Assembly: GCF_905475345.1 (NCBI RefSeq)
Contig: NC_066606.1
Location: 3,326,501 to 3,390,500 of the forward strand
Direction of reading: 5' to 3'
Source of the DNA: Vespula vulgaris
Taxonomy: Eukaryota > Arthropoda > Insecta > Hymenoptera > Vespidae
Length of the DNA: 64,000 nucleotides
This document shows positions 24,270 to 37,959 of this stretch, in pieces. The position numbers and the translations under genes are program-made. Position 1 is the first letter of the stretch, and each line of letters starts with the position of its first letter. The notes under the pieces are model-generated. The model did not search any database. It was given only the letters and a program-made list of their open reading frames with translations, and had not been told where the DNA came from.

Positions 24270-25640
24270 GTGTACTTTAGAAAATATTTAGGATTTGAAA
24301 TCAATGAATATGACATAACTGGGAGGGAAAAATAAACAACAGAATGCACAATGATATTCGATGCATAACATATTCTTTCTAAATCATTTATTCGCATTAG
24401 GACAGTTATATATTAAATTTTTACGTTTCGATGCGTTAATAGGGTTCAATTAATTTAAGTTTATGGCAGCAGAAGTCTAATTAAGTTTATTTAGGAGATG
24501 AAAAAACCCTGGTTATTTACCAGACGGAGTTGCATAATATAAGCAATTTATACATCGATTTACATAGTTTATAACAGAATATTGCATACAAATAAAATTG
24601 TACTTTTCGTTCGCTGTTACAAAAGTTTTATCTATTCCACGTAACGTGAATTATTGTATAATCATTTCGGCTATTACTTTGTAACAAGAATTTTCAGGAA
24701 CACACAGATTCCATCGCACTTTAGTCACACGATATACTTTAACAATATACATTGTAAATATCTTATTATGTTTCTTTGTATCCATTCTCAAGTTGTGTTT
24801 TATGTTTCAGAAATTGTTCGTTTATTCGAGCATTCGCTGCACAATAGTTTTGAAGATTTGTAACGCAACTATTTAATTATTACTTCCTAAAATATCTCCC
24901 CTCATAGCATTACAAACAAGTGAAGGTTAAATAAATATGTTTGTACTTGGTTTTTTCAAAAAAATAAATATTAAAGGGTCCTCTGTTTTAGATCACATCA
25001 TACGCGACGTTATATCGTTCTAGAAAACCACCGGAGTATTTACAAAATGAAATATATTTCTCCTCGGCTTATATTCGGAATTCGGACGATAGGATTTTTT
25101 GAAAAGCAAATTACCATCTCGTCCGTTGTACATGTGTGGTTTACTTCACTATTTCATCATTTTTCTTTCATTATACATGTTTCGTTGTCGAAACTACGTT
25201 GATTTCCTCTATTATTTTTACATATTTATATACTTATGCGTTGTTTTATAGCTGATATTTTCAAAAGTTAAGTAACCTGAACTTTCTGTCAAATCATAAA
25301 GAGCAACAAAACAAAGACAGTATTGAACAATAATAGAGATCTATACGGGAATTATAAATGCATTAATATTTTTTTATTAATTGTTATTTAAATATAACAA
25401 TTTATAATAATTAATAATTGCCAGTGAATTATTTGTATGGGGTAATTTCAATATGCTTTTTAAAAATGACGTATTTTTTCTGAAGTTACGCAATACAAAT
25501 AATATGTGTATTGCTGTTAGTGATAATTACAATGTAATTAAACATTTTTAATTCCATTAGCATCAATGATATTACTACTTTAGATTAATACTTTAATTTA
25601 ATTTTGTTGAGTCGCATGGCTGTGTGTACTGATCATTTTG
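24270..25640 (+). repeat. P block, copy 2
   Basis: Diverged partner of 19,720-21,180. No gene seen. Confidence 0.65.
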
Positions 25641-26370
25641 ATTGGATATATTTAAAATCATTTCATGTTATCTAAATTATGCAGGTCCTGCCTTTTCCTT
25701 CGTTTGCGAAAGTAGGGACTGATATCAGATAATCATACTGCGACTATTACTAATGACGGATATGGTATTACAAAGGAAATGTTGCATGGAATTATCTATT
25801 CTTTCTTCGATATTTTTTTATGTGATAATGGTTCGGTCAAAAATGCTATTCAAATAACGTACGGTAACTTAGGTGAAACTACATCAGCAGGTGACAGGTG
25901 CATTCTAAAGCTCGTATGAGATTCTAATAAATGTTTATCTGATATACTAAGCACACTAATATGCTAAGAGCATTTATGTATTGGTACTTGATAATTTTTT
26001 GTAGTATGGTATGATACCTCATATTTTACTGTCTGTCGACTTGTTTTTTTTATGCACTCTATAAGTTATAGATGTTAAACTACTTTACCATTTACCGTTC
26101 GATTGTTCATGCGCAATCGTATTTGACCAATATCACATGACTGAAGAATTCGAAAGCACCTTCTTCTATGATGTGGGCTACCATTACTTGCCGTATTATT
26201 TCCTTCCTATTATTGATGCTCGGGATGAAATATATAATAGGGTTAATCATATTCGAATGTTTGCATAGTTGTCATATTTTCCAATTAATGTCTAAATATT
26301 GGGATATATTTCAATTTGATCAAATATTGATAATATTTTACTTCATTTCTATCTCTAAATTTTCTTTTGG
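25640..26370. other. AT-rich region, no gene seen
   Basis: No repeat partner or conserved frame recognised. The 126-codon hydrophobic frame starting at 26,168 runs into the tandem repeat at 26,370 and lacks recognisable motifs. Confidence 0.4.
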
Positions 26371-27245
26371 TTATCACTTCTTCCTGCAAATAAAAATGTA
26401 CGTCTTTGTTAGTAATACTGATTATTTTTTTCACCTTTTGTACTCATGTCTTAAGCATTTGTACATTTCTTTTTTTGCTCTCAGTACCGCTTTTTTTTCT
26501 CGTTATTCTGTGACTTTTGTGGTACTTTTTTTTATCAAAATCGTATAATATTGGCTATCCATACTCTGTAGTATTGTTGATGTTTGTCGTTCTTAGATTT
26601 GATTATTTTATTTTTTTTCCTTTGCTGTATCCAACAGTTATTTGAACGTTTCTTCAGTACCTCATTTACTCTTCGTTATTCATAATCATTTAATCGACAG
26701 ATTTGGAATATCGATGCTCTTTTTATGACTATTAGACTTTCAGTACAATTTACAATACGATTTTTTAACTTCCGGTATAATGGTTATATCGTTTCTTTCA
26801 CTTATTGTACTTTCCTGTAAATAAAAAGATACATATGTGGCAAGTATACTCATTGCCGTTTGTTTACATTCGTTCGATGTCGAACATACCTTTTTGTTTT
26901 CTGAATTGTTGTCTCCGTCCGTCTATACTATTGTTGTCTCGAGTAAGTTATTTGTTCTATTTATAGCTCCGTCGCTATTTTCTGATATACACGAACTACG
27001 TATTGACAATCTTTATCCTCCAGTATTGTTGACACTTGTTGTTTCTTCGTAGATTTCGTTTACTTACTTTTATTACTCCTTGGTGTGTTCGAGTTGCTTA
27101 AAAGTTCCTTCACTACGTTCATTATTCTTCTTATTTATAATTATATAACCAGAACTTTACGAATATAGGTGCTTTTTTATGACTATTCTATTATCTACAC
27201 ATTACACAATTAAAAATGCGATATTCTATGAATCTGTATGTAATA
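26370..27245. repeat. Tandem repeat, period about 455 bp
   Basis: Two degenerate copies: aaataaaaa.gtac/gatac at about 26,390 and 26,822, and tagtattgttga.g.ttgt at 26,567 and 27,024. A third related copy lies at 36,500-36,885. Confidence 0.6.
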
Positions 27246-27250
27246 TAATG

Positions 27251-27330
27251 AGCTTCGTAGAATTTGCATTCGTTTCAAACTCGCGTTTATCTTTTCCTGT
27301 TATATCTTACTATTGATAATTTGTTAAATT
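27251..27330. repeat. Copy of the first 80 bp of the window
   Basis: Matches 1-80 with several substitutions; the rest of the shared repeat resumes at about 28,850. Confidence 0.65.
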
Positions 27331-27992
27331 TATATTGGATAATAAAAGATTCTTGCAATTTTATACAAAGTATGATTTATTGTGCTTGCTTTCACTGTCT
27401 AGTCACGACTGATTTGAATTCTAGCGACTGGATACTATATTAGTTATATATAAGTGTCGCTACTCGCGGTTTTCGTATTTCTCCGCGTAATTTGATTATT
27501 ACACATGAAGATATGAGAAAATTATAAAAGATGTATGTTCAATAAGGTCCATCATCTTGTTTTTTCATTAAAGTATGTGTTGAACCAGACTGTTATTCTT
27601 ATTGTTGTACTATCATACTCCCTCGTCAATAATAACAGACACGTTAGCTTTGAAAAATAATTTTCTTCATCTTTCTTTTAGATGTAATATTTCAAGCGTT
27701 CGCATTGCTTCATGAGATGGGATGTTCTATGATTTCAATGTAAATTTACAATTTTTCCAATGAAAGGGATCATTTAAGAAAATGAATAAAGGCATCTCAA
27801 ACAAAAATTTATTCGCTAAAAGATTATAAATCGTTAGAAATGAAATTTCCTCCCAGATTGGGTATTAAACCCAAATCACTTTAAAGATAAAAGTACGCTA
27901 TCCATATGCATGTTATTAGTGTGTTCATTTCCATAATTCCCTTCACTCATCCTCGTTAGCTGTTCATCGTCGGTCATACATCGATCTTCTTT

Positions 27993-27995
<3 letters not shown>

Positions 27996-28057
<62 letters not shown>
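27996..28057. repeat. CT microsatellite
   Basis: Uninterrupted (CT)n run of about 62 bp. Confidence 0.95.
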
Positions 28058-28063
<6 letters not shown>

Positions 28064-28598
28064 TCATTCCTTTCAAGCACAGTTTTTTTTGTAGCTAATA
28101 TACCATATTTTAAATAGCCTAAACTTTCTATTGTATCACAGTCATACAAAATCTTTTACGTATAATTTAGATATACGTGTAATTTGTATAGATATTTGAG
28201 AATTTATAGACTCAGGGATAATAATAAATCTCAAAGAGATCGTTCCAAATTTCTTAATTTTCGCGAATAGTATTTTATCATTAGAGAAATTAAAATACAT
28301 CCTGGACTGAGCATTCGGAAATTAGCCTCTAAACTCAATGGAGAATATAGAACAATACTATTAGTTTGTCTCAAAAATTTCTTTCATTATCTGCACGCAT
28401 TTACTTCATCCGCTGAATACGAATATGAAACCTTATCTGTCAGACGTTGCGCACATTATATTCAATTATCGTTTAGCTATCGCACGGTACATTGGATTCA
28501 CATTGAATTCTTATATAGACCCTTTCATACGCTTTAAAGAATACGATATGAAAAGAAGCATTCGTAACATGTAATGACATTGTTTTAAAAAAAACAAC

Positions 28599-28738
28599 AG
28601 TTCTAAAGATATTGCAACTGAGATTTGCAGCATGTATGGGATTGATATTACAAATATCCAGGCACTTCGCAATTGGTCTAGAAAATTTGAAACTGGTAAT
28701 TTTAATCTGGAAGATGAAGAATGCAATCTACTAACCCT
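28599..28738 (+). pseudogene. Mariner-like transposase N-terminal fragment
   Basis: Reads SSKDIATEICSMYGIDITNI, then NWSRKFETGNFNLEDEE. The spacing W..KF..GNF.LED after an HTH-like stretch is typical of the first DNA-binding domain of mariner transposases. No mariner catalytic motif follows; Tc1-like sequence begins about 100 bp downstream. It is either a nested fragment or part of an unusual chimeric element. Confidence 0.55.
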
Positions 28739-28849
28739 ATTAATTACAGATATGAAACTAAACAATAAAAATCCGCAATCATGCTGTTCCTGAATTGGCG
28801 GATAATTAAAATATTCCGTGAACAACGATGTATAGTACTCTTAGATATA

Positions 28850-29480
28850 TAAGCTTTGTCAATAGCTCTAAAGCATGGGTTCCTTATTGTACGAAAATAA
28901 TTTTTGAGATAATTGGATACATGTAAAACATTTATAAAGAGTGCTTGGATCAGAGAGCTATGTCGTATAGGATGAACAGCCAAGAGAAAATCGTATATTA
29001 GTAGACAAAACAAAGGAAAGACTTCAGTTTGAAAAACAATATCAATCGAAGAAATGTAATTGTTGGGAAAATGTAATATTTGCAGATGAAAGCAGATACA
29101 ATTTAATATTGAATCTATAGTAGGGATAAAAGTGTGGCGAAAACGAAAAGAGGTGCATTTATAAGTTACAATAAAGCAGAATGGTAATTCAGCAGGATGA
29201 TGGTTTGAGGTTGCTTTTCTAATTTTGGTATAGATGAATTCGAATTTATTGATAATGTTTTGCATAGATACTTAAATATTTTGCAAAATAATTTGAAAAA
29301 ATAGTGTCACAAATACGGGCCGTGAAGATTCATTTAAATTGTATCAATTCAAATTTTATCATTCCAAGTACAAAGCTCGGATACTGCAAGAATATTTGCT
29401 CTGAAGTTGCAAAAATGTGCCTGATTTAAATCCTATAAAGAATCTGTGAGATGAACTAGTGTGTAAAACCGTAATAAATG
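28850..29480 (+). pseudogene. Decayed Tc1-type transposase, copy B
   Basis: WENVIFADESRYNL at 29,064 keeps the catalytic Asp motif. The GCF motif is preceded by TGA in place of Trp at 29,206-29,208, and PDLNPIKNL at 29,420 is again followed by TGA in place of Trp. The first stop is shared with copy A, so the common ancestor was already inactive. The 173-codon open frame on the minus strand here is antisense shadow. Confidence 0.75.
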
Positions 29481-29870
29481 TAAAAAAGAACTCGTTAAAA
29501 ACTCATTTAATAAAAGAATAGCAAAAAATCAAAGAAGATTTTTTGTGAAAAATAATTCATTTCTAAAACAGTTCATAGCATGTTATTCAAAACGAGGTGT
29601 ATCCATCACCATATTAAATAATAATAAATAAAAATATTTCCGTTTTATAATTTCCATTTGTAAAACCTCCCAAAAGTTTCATGACAAAAAATTTACGTTT
29701 CTTTAGGTTTTTCTATAATATTTAAATAATCATACGTAAAAAATCAATATTTCTCTATTTTTGTTGTCTATATTGTAATAGATTGTAATAGTTCTTTGTT
29801 ACTCATTGTATTTTTGTTTTCAATATCGAGGGTAAAAGTGAAATTTGTTCGGATATTACTCTTAAAAAAA
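29480..29870. repeat. 3' part of the Tc1-bearing repeat
   Basis: Matches 770-1,135 (shared ttattcaaaacgaggtgta.cc and ttcaatatcgagggtaaa type landmarks). No gene seen. Confidence 0.6.
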
Positions 29871-29879
29871 TCAACGTTT

Positions 29880-30230
29880 CCATAAACAAATTCATGACAA
29901 AATTATGTCATATAAAAATACCCTAAAAAGTACCTATGAATATCTATAATATTCTGACAGAAGAAAAGAATTAAAAAACTACAAATAATAATAAATAAGG
30001 GTTATAATAATATAAAAATAATGTAAACTGGATTGTTGTAATTAGAACTCTAAAAGAGAAAAGAAATTATTTGTTACATCACATGCATTAAGAATTGAAA
30101 AATCATAATTATAATAAAAATGTTGAAATAAATTCATTGTACAAGTTTGTACCAAAATAGAGAAGAGACTTTTATCTTAAATCACATTATACATTATTAA
30201 GTTTTGAAAAACCACAATCGAAATACAGTA
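29880..30230. other. AT-rich region, nothing recognised
   Basis: Very AT-rich with no conserved frame or repeat landmark, up to the point where TT homology begins. Confidence 0.4.
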
Positions 30231-30365
30231 ATGTTTTAAAGAGATGTTATTCGTATCAGAAATCGATTATTCTTGATGGTGCAAATTGGACCAATACCCT
30301 TTAATCTCGAGTTATATCAATTACAGATGTTCAGATGTATCTGTAGGTAAATTTAGCCGGAAAGT

Positions 30366-30429
30366 TCCTCGGTAGCTCAGATGGTAGAGCATTCACCCAA
30401 AAATCTTTGTAAGCATCAAGCGAAGACCT
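30366..30429 (+). other. Orphan T2 (TT10)
   Basis: TCCTCGG-TA-GCTC-AGATGGTA-GAGC-A-TTCAC-CCAAA, tail CTTTGTAAGCATCAAG-CGAAGACCT. The 5' half is undamaged although its T1 partner is absent. The change CCGAA to CCAAA would weaken pairing with TTCGG. Confidence 0.65.
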
Positions 30430-30431
30430 AA

Positions 30432-30440
30432 TTTTTTTTT
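30432..30440 (+). terminator. T9 run after orphan T2
   Basis: Nine T, two bases after T2. Confidence 0.4.
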
Positions 30441-30999
30441 CTTTCTGAAAGATTCTAATTTAAAATATATATGGATTCAATAAAATATGTCAATTCATAT
30501 AGACATATCATACCATATCTATATTATTGCAATGCTTGGTAATCAGTATAGGATTTTCTTCCTCTTTTTTCTCTATATCTTTTGATTCTTACAAATAATT
30601 TTTAATAAATTTTTGTTTATACTATGTAATATAGCAAATGTGTAATCACATTTAAAACGCATTACACATATTATTACAGTAACGATATGCGACAACGAGA
30701 TCAATATATCGGTATATTGATAATTCTCGATGTCGACAACGGAATATGTTTCTTCATATCAATTCGTTACGTACTTAGAAAACAATCATATCTGTACGTT
30801 TAATACAATCCAACAGTGCTGTATCTTTACAAATTCTGTTTTATTTTTATCGATGAAAAAGAAAATGAAGACGAAGAAAGCAGAAATAATAAAAAACTAT
30901 TTATTCTCGATCGTAAAAAGCGTACTTTTGATACGTATTTTTGATTTTATATTTCTGGTTATATCTCTGGACACAAATAATAATTAAGGAAAATAAACA

Positions 31000-33500
31000 T
31001 TTATGATATAGCGTCTAAATATAATATAGAAATGTATTAAAACAAAATATGTGTAATATGTGTGTTTGTGTTTATTATCTTGTTTCTAAAAATATTATTT
31101 GCCGATTTCAGGAGTAATGAGATTGCAATAAGGGTGCATCTCCAAATTATGTATATAACTCATGGATCAGTATGTTCAGACGTGTATTTTATTGTATCTA
31201 TGGGTAGTCGTAAAAAAGAAGATAAAGTAATTAAGAGTAGAATTTGAAGTGTAGTTAGATCGAAAATAAAAATGTATACTTTGCGAGTTTTTTAAAAATT
31301 TCCATAGAATACAACTATGGGAGAGAAAGGTAGGTATAGGATGTTTTGTGGTGTAGTTAGAATATTTAAGAATAACGATTTGTAATAGAAAGACGATATG
31401 TAATAAAGTAGTTATAATAAGAATGATAATAGTAATAATAATTATATTAATATAATAATGATAATAATTGTATGTTAATAAGGACAATAATAATAGAGTA
31501 ATAATAATAATAATGATAATGCTATTAAATATAAAAATGGGAATAATGGTAGCAAAGGAAAGGTGACATCAAAAAAATATAAAAAAACGTATATAGAAAT
31601 TTTCTTTTCTAGACAATGTATAAAAAGATATGTGACTAAAGTAATGAGGCAATTTTTTTGATGTAGAAAGTCGGTTCAATATTTTAGCAAAAGCCTGTGT
31701 TAAAATAAAATATTGTCAAGAGAAATAATGAAAGAAGAAAGGTTAATATCTTTTATTCATTCTCTCAGGAAGATGCGTATAAGTGATAAACGCCCGAAAG
31801 TACTGTTTTGTAAATTTCGAACATAAACTTTAACGTGCTAATTCGCACAAATTCAGATGTACATTTTGCCTCCCACCATTAACGTCATATTAGTGTAAGA
31901 ATACAGCGATGTGAAGATAGCGAAAAGATGAACAGTACAGTAAAATTAGATCGATACATTTCAAATTATTTGTTTAATGTTTACAATGAACCGACAAGGA
32001 GAACAGCAAGGATATCGGCGTATTGTTGATACTACTCTCACAATTCTTCTCTCTGCTCTCTATGGTCTTCAAGACTTCTCTATAATCCCATATTTAATTT
32101 CAAATAACATATATGACTCTTTTTCTTAAAGACTTAAATACTTTAGAAAAAGATTTATTAAAATTATGTTAAAAATAAAGATAATATTTAGTATCTCATC
32201 ACGAGTGTCGTGATGAGAAATTAACATTAAATTTCTTAAATTTATTTATAATATTCTACATGACTTATTGAAATATCAAAAATCGTTTTTTTTTAATATG
32301 GCAAAATTTACTAAATAATTAAAACATTATATATCTGTAAAACGTTTTCTTCATTCAAAATTTTCCAAAAATTTCATGGAATTAAGCTCGTTTGATAACA
32401 TATTTCACCCTACATATTTATACTACATATCGTGATATTATTTACAAGGAGATTTTTTCCTTAATTTTTTATTCTCTTTATTGAAAATAAAAATCAATAT
32501 TTCCATAATAACTATTTTCAATAAAATAAGAATGCCACGTTAAAATAAAATTGCACGTTGAAATATATTTGCATTTAAAATATATAAAAGCAAATCAGTT
32601 TCGTTAAAAGAAAAAGAATATTAATATCTAAATTGATTTTTTTCGGATTTGGTTTTAACAAAAATACCAAACTGTTATTTAAATGTAACTTCGATAAGGA
32701 AAGTAAATCGTCGCCGAGATAAAATGTTAAAATATGTGACAAAAATGAAAGGCAAAAAATGACATGAAAGAGAGAGATATTTAGAGGAAGGATCAGAGAG
32801 AGTAAGATATAATGTAAACTGTTTTTGTTTTGCTCTCAGTCTTCCTTATATACAAGAGAGAAATAGAATGTTAGACTGAGCAAGATATAACATAAGAAGA
32901 GAAAGAGATATATACTTAAAAATAGGAAAAGAGTGAGTGAGATAGGACATAAATTAGTTGTTATTGTTTCTGTTGAACGTAAGATAATAAAGAATATAAA
33001 AATAGCTACAGGAAGAACGAGACAAAGAACTATAGGACAAGAACTATAGGTTCGCGTTATATTGTATATGTTTTGTTCGTATTACATTCTCACTCATCCT
33101 TCATTCTTCCTCTCTCATCGCTACTTAATTTCATCCTGACTCACCATTTGTTTCTCAAATTCTTCTTGTCGTGTCTACTTTGTTTCGTCTTTGGCAAATG
33201 ATACAATGGGAATACAATAAAACAGTACTTTTATACAAATAAATTATTGTTAATATATATAATACATCTTCTAACTGTTCAAAATCTGTTTCTCTGTTTC
33301 TTTATCTTTAAATCTAGCCAATAAAGCAAATGAATAATATGGAGAATTAAAGTTGAGAAATTAAATTAAATTGAACTAAATTAATGAAAAAACTATCACT
33401 TTTATCATATGATATTGTGTGATAGTCATACAACAGTACTTCAGATTGTTATAAGTGAGAAGTAAGATTTGGGGTAAGGTTCTAAACCGTAATCCCATAG
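31000..33500. other. AT-rich region, no gene seen
   Basis: Contains TAA/ATT-rich low-complexity DNA (about 31,400-31,520) and weakly repetitive gagagaaa stretches (32,760-32,960). No frame or RNA could be supported. Confidence 0.4.
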
Positions 33501-33532
33501 ACTGTGAGATCCTAGCTTGATCCTAATCTATC

Positions 33533-33832
33533 CTAGAGTAAAGACGACTTTGGGCACATGTGCTGTTCGATGAAATAGCAGCAATTTACAACTGGAGCTA
33601 GGATCGCATCTATAAAACTTCTAGTCACTTCAAATAGAAACATATGCCGACAACTTTGTTCGTTTTGACGAAAATTAGATACGGATTTAACTGGACAGTT
33701 TCGAATTTTTCGAAAAATACAAACCAATACTTTCAAGTAAAACTCGACTCCAATAGAAATAGATTCCAAATTCTTTGTAAATATTTTGAGAGGCATAAAC
33801 AGTACTTCCAAGTATGTTAGAAGCTTGGTCAA
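33533..33832 (-). other. Open frame of 99 codons, unrecognised
   Basis: Single-copy frame in this window, MTKLLTYLEV to CPKSSLL, with a fairly balanced amino-acid composition for such AT-rich DNA. No motif or family was recognised and no splice context could be argued; it may be chance. Confidence 0.15.
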
Positions 33833-35423
33833 GTAAATTAAAACCTTTTACGAATACTTCGATTGAATAATGAGACGATCATCACAATAATTTATAGCTT
33901 GTTATATACTTTTGTTTTTAATGAACTCACTTTGCAGCATACAAGTTCAAAATTAAATGTTAGAAACACGAATGTTTAAAGCTACGATAAGCTATTAAAA
34001 ATTAACATTTAAGTATTAGTTGTCAAAGTTTCGAAACCTTTTAACATCGAATAATTTATAAGTACATTTCCGGATCAACAGATACATTTTCTAGAGTTCG
34101 AAACCAACGTATATACAAGGATTATATTATGAGTATACTGATTGAAATTTTATTGCTTTTGAGTAATAATCAAAAATTGATGAAATGAAACATGGCTATT
34201 GTCTTCTCAGTCTATTAATTTATCAGATATCTTTCTATTTCTTGCTATCGTTCTCTACTCAACTTCGAATATATGTTCTTTAAATTTTCCAGTCATTGAT
34301 AAAGACTTCGCTTAACCCAAATTGATCAATCTTAAGTTACACCGAAGGACATAACAATCGTTAGTAGATAACATCGAAGGTATGCAATAGCGTAGAGTGC
34401 TTCAGCAAATATCCTGTATGAAATATCCGTCGTTATGAAATACCATAAATACTTCATACGTCTCTTTACATCGGGTCTAAATTTTTACTTTCACCAGTGA
34501 CAGGTATGCTTTTTTAAATCGAAATAAATTCACTTGCTTGATATAGCTTTAGTCTTCTATAATATTAATCGCAATAAATTTTCATCGAACCCAGATTATT
34601 ACTTGTAAATACATATTTCTTAGGTATTAATTTTTCTACTGTAATGTTGAAAAATTACTATCCAACTTGTGATGATCATCTTTCATTGATAGATATTCAA
34701 TGATAATATATGATCAATTCAAACTTCCAATTTCTTTGCAATCTCTATCTGATTACCACCTTTACATTTGAAGCATTTCATTCTTGTCATTCTACTTTCA
34801 TTGATTTTATTCTCATTATTACGATATAATCTTTAAGAGAGCAATCCACTGTAATCGCTCGAAAAGTAAAATTGTTTTCGGAATTTTTTTTTTGGAAATT
34901 ATATATCTTTTTGTAATTTTCCCAATAGTTGATTAGATATTGGAAAAAATAAAAATAATTCTTTTTAATTCAATAGAATCCATTCACTTTTCAAAACTGG
35001 AAAGTCAGTCCTTTAAGAGAAAGATAATGATACTGTTAATTATATTTCAGTTGAAATAAAAAATTGAATTAATGAATTTTATAAAGATTATTACCTAACG
35101 AAAAAAAAAATGAAAATAAAAGAAGATAAATAAAAATTGTTAAAAAAAAGTAGGAAATTTAGGAAGAAATAAAATTTTTTATCCGATAGAAAAAAAATAG
35201 AAGCGAATAACTAATCAAAAAAATTATAGTCATTTATTAAGGAAGAAAACTTCTGCGAATAAAATGCGAATATGGCAATAGTAATTGAATTCATAATTTT
35301 TTAGGTATATTGTTAACGCGGATAAAAAAAATCTTTTTTAAGAAAGGCGCGTTTAACGTTTCAATAGTAATTCATTCGAAAATGAAAAGTGAAGTTAATT
35401 AACTTACTGAACTTCCTGAGGAG

Positions 35424-35708
35424 TTAAGCATAGACCGTATAGGAATTTCTTAGTATACGAATTATAGTCTTCATCGTTGTTATTGATTCTTTTATCAGTA
35501 AACTGCACTGGTATGGGTTTTCCCGTGCATGATGCTCGAAGTGGTTAATGTGAAATATATCCATTATTGCACAATAATAATTTTCCCCTATTTTCACAAT
35601 TAATATTTTCAAAAGATTTGAAAGAACAGAATTTCCATCGTTGAATAATATTGTGCCAATATTAGCAGCAATTTCTAATGAGGAAGTGACGATAAACGAT
35701 GTCTTCAT
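35424..35708 (-). other. Open frame of 94 codons, unrecognised
   Basis: Single-copy frame starting MKTSFIVTSS with an upstream stop four codons before the Met. The C-terminal ITTMKTIIRILRNSYTVYA vaguely recalls the last helix of insect odorant receptors, but no other receptor motif or flanking exon was found. Low confidence; may be chance. Confidence 0.15.
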
Positions 35709-36499
35709 CTTAAACTTTTAAATAACAGCGTTAAACACTCGTCACAACTTTGATTGAAGGAACATAAATATAGTTCAAGAAGTATATAATGAATGTCTTT
35801 ATATGTTACTTTATAGCTTCAGTAACAATTACAGACAATTCGTTTTCATCCTTGTATTCAGCCAAATTTCCAATGATTGTAATTTTATGCCACTATAATA
35901 TATGCCACTCAAAGGAGAGTAGTCCAAGACACTACTTCTTTATAGAAAAGCATATAGATTCATCAAATTTACAGATTTTTTCAGGAAAATTTCTAAGTAT
36001 ATTACTGAAATGCATAACCGTCGAGATAAGTAATATCCGATAATTGGAATTTTTGAAAATATTCTATTATCTGGAATACTTAATTCAAATAATTGATTTT
36101 GTATACCTTGAAAGAAATTTGCTCTTGGAATCGTATATTTTTTAGATGCTCAGATATCCATTCGAGTGATTCCTTTTCTGACATTCCTGTTTCTGTACAT
36201 TCACCTAGTTTTTCGAGTGTTCATGTGTCCTATTTTTCTATTCTATTCTGGTTCATCTACTTTTTGTCAAGAAGGAAAATTATAATTTTCACCGTGTAAA
36301 AAATTAACACCGTACTGCTTCTCTTCCCAATTTGGCGAATTTGTAGTACTTAAAAATCGTATCGTCTAATGCATACAAAGTCGCATACTCATCATATTTT
36401 TCAGTTAATCTATCAATGTCGACTGATAATACCTTTGCTTTAATTTATCTAGTTGAGTCGAATGCCGATAATATTTCATTTATGTCTTTAAAATTTCGT

Positions 36500-36885
36500 G
36501 TACTTATCACGTCTTCCTGAGAATAAAAAGATACGTTACTTTTTATTATCATTTACTCACTTTTCTATCCTTTTGTTCTCAGTATTGATATTTCCGTCGT
36601 TATTTACTATTGGTTAGATCTGTATTATTGTCCCTATTTTCTCACCAACATTGTTTTCATGTTGATTATCGTCGTCTTCTAATGCCATTGACTTCTGTTG
36701 TTCTTTAGTAGATCTTATTTGTTTATTTTCTTCTTCCTTGATGTGTCAGAGACTTAAGCGAATGATTCTTCGTCGTATTCTTAACAATTTAAACCATTAT
36801 TTTTCGTATATTTATTAGCGTTATTTTAACAATAATCAGATTATCAGTACACTACGCCATTAATAATGCAGTATCCTGACTAATA
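36500..36885. repeat. Third copy of the 455 bp repeat
   Basis: Diverged relative of 26,370-27,245 (cttcctg.gaataaaaagatac, then late gctc/gcgtta and cattaataatgc landmarks). Confidence 0.5.
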
Positions 36886-37948
36886 AAATAGTATTTACAC
36901 TATTCCGACAACGTTCTTGAAATTTTTATTTATTATATAACGAACTTCCGTAAGAAATTTTCATACGTCCCATATATCTTCGTGATTGATATTCCATTTG
37001 TGATAATTTGTAATACTTTTATTAGGGAAGAGTTGATACATAGAATGTAATGAAAGATATAGGGATTAATGTTCTTGCTTTAACTTCCTTATTACGATTG
37101 TCTTCCATCCTTGCGGATATACCGAATATTAGTTGTATGTGTCACTATTTCAATATTCCTAATGGTCCTAAGTAAGTTGAAGAGTACCCATGTAAATATA
37201 GATAAACTTCATCTTCATCTTCCAGATCGCTACGTATTGGTGCCAAATTGCAAAGTAACTGTTCGATTAATCTTTAAGCAGGTTAGAACATAATTCTAAT
37301 CAGTTATACTTTCGAAAAATTAATGAATTTTTTGTATAAAAGTGCAATACCAAACATAAAATAATAATATTTTTATATATATATCAGTTTCGAACAAATT
37401 TGAAATTTTTTAAATATATATGTTCGGCCATTATTCTTTTGCAATTTTGGCTTTACAATTCCAATTTGTGAAATGAAAATACTCAAGAAAAATAGAGTAA
37501 GATATTAAAAATGATTATTATTACAATATTATCTATAGCGAACTTATTATTTTTTTGCATCATTTTTGTATAATATCATTTCTTTATATTTGCTTTCCTA
37601 AGTTATTATGCTATTGCTCTATATCGACATATCGATATATCATTGATATTCTTGCCAAGTACTACTGCCACGGTACGGTATTAATCATGAGTTTTAATAG
37701 TGCAATTTTTGTACGTTATTTATTGTAAAAATAATAGTCGAAAACTACATCGCATGACAAAATACATACATCACATGACAAATAGAAAAAAAAAAAACAG
37801 AAAAAATCCGTGAATCTTTAATTATTAACCAACATACAGAATATATAAAGAAAAAAATATGCTTATAAGTATTCCCGTATTTTATTAAATGCTGAAATAT
37901 TTTAAATTTAGATATTTCATGCGAGATATTATAGAAATTAAAAAACAG

Positions 37949-37957
37949 AAAAAAAAA
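37949..37957 (-). terminator. T9 run after T2 (TT5)
   Basis: Nine T on the RNA strand, kept despite the divergence of the spacer. Confidence 0.5.
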
Positions 37958-37959
37958 TT

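Larger units (their letters stand above)
30230..30440 (+). pseudogene. TT10: 3' half of a TT unit
   Basis: Homology to TT units starts within the spacer (gtatcagaaatcg, then attggac.caataccc) and continues through T2 and the T run. T1 and the promoter are missing. No upstream A/B-box module is seen within 600 bp, so it is an orphan half. The CGATA-rich downstream block is present at 30,670-30,880. Confidence 0.65.

Noticed and set aside
28744..29265. 173-codon open frame, minus strand
   Set aside because: It is antisense to the Tc1-type transposase remnant; the sense strand carries recognisable transposase motifs with stops.
35424..35708. Insect odorant receptor gene
   Set aside because: Only a vague C-terminal likeness; no conserved receptor motif, no neighbouring exons, single short frame.
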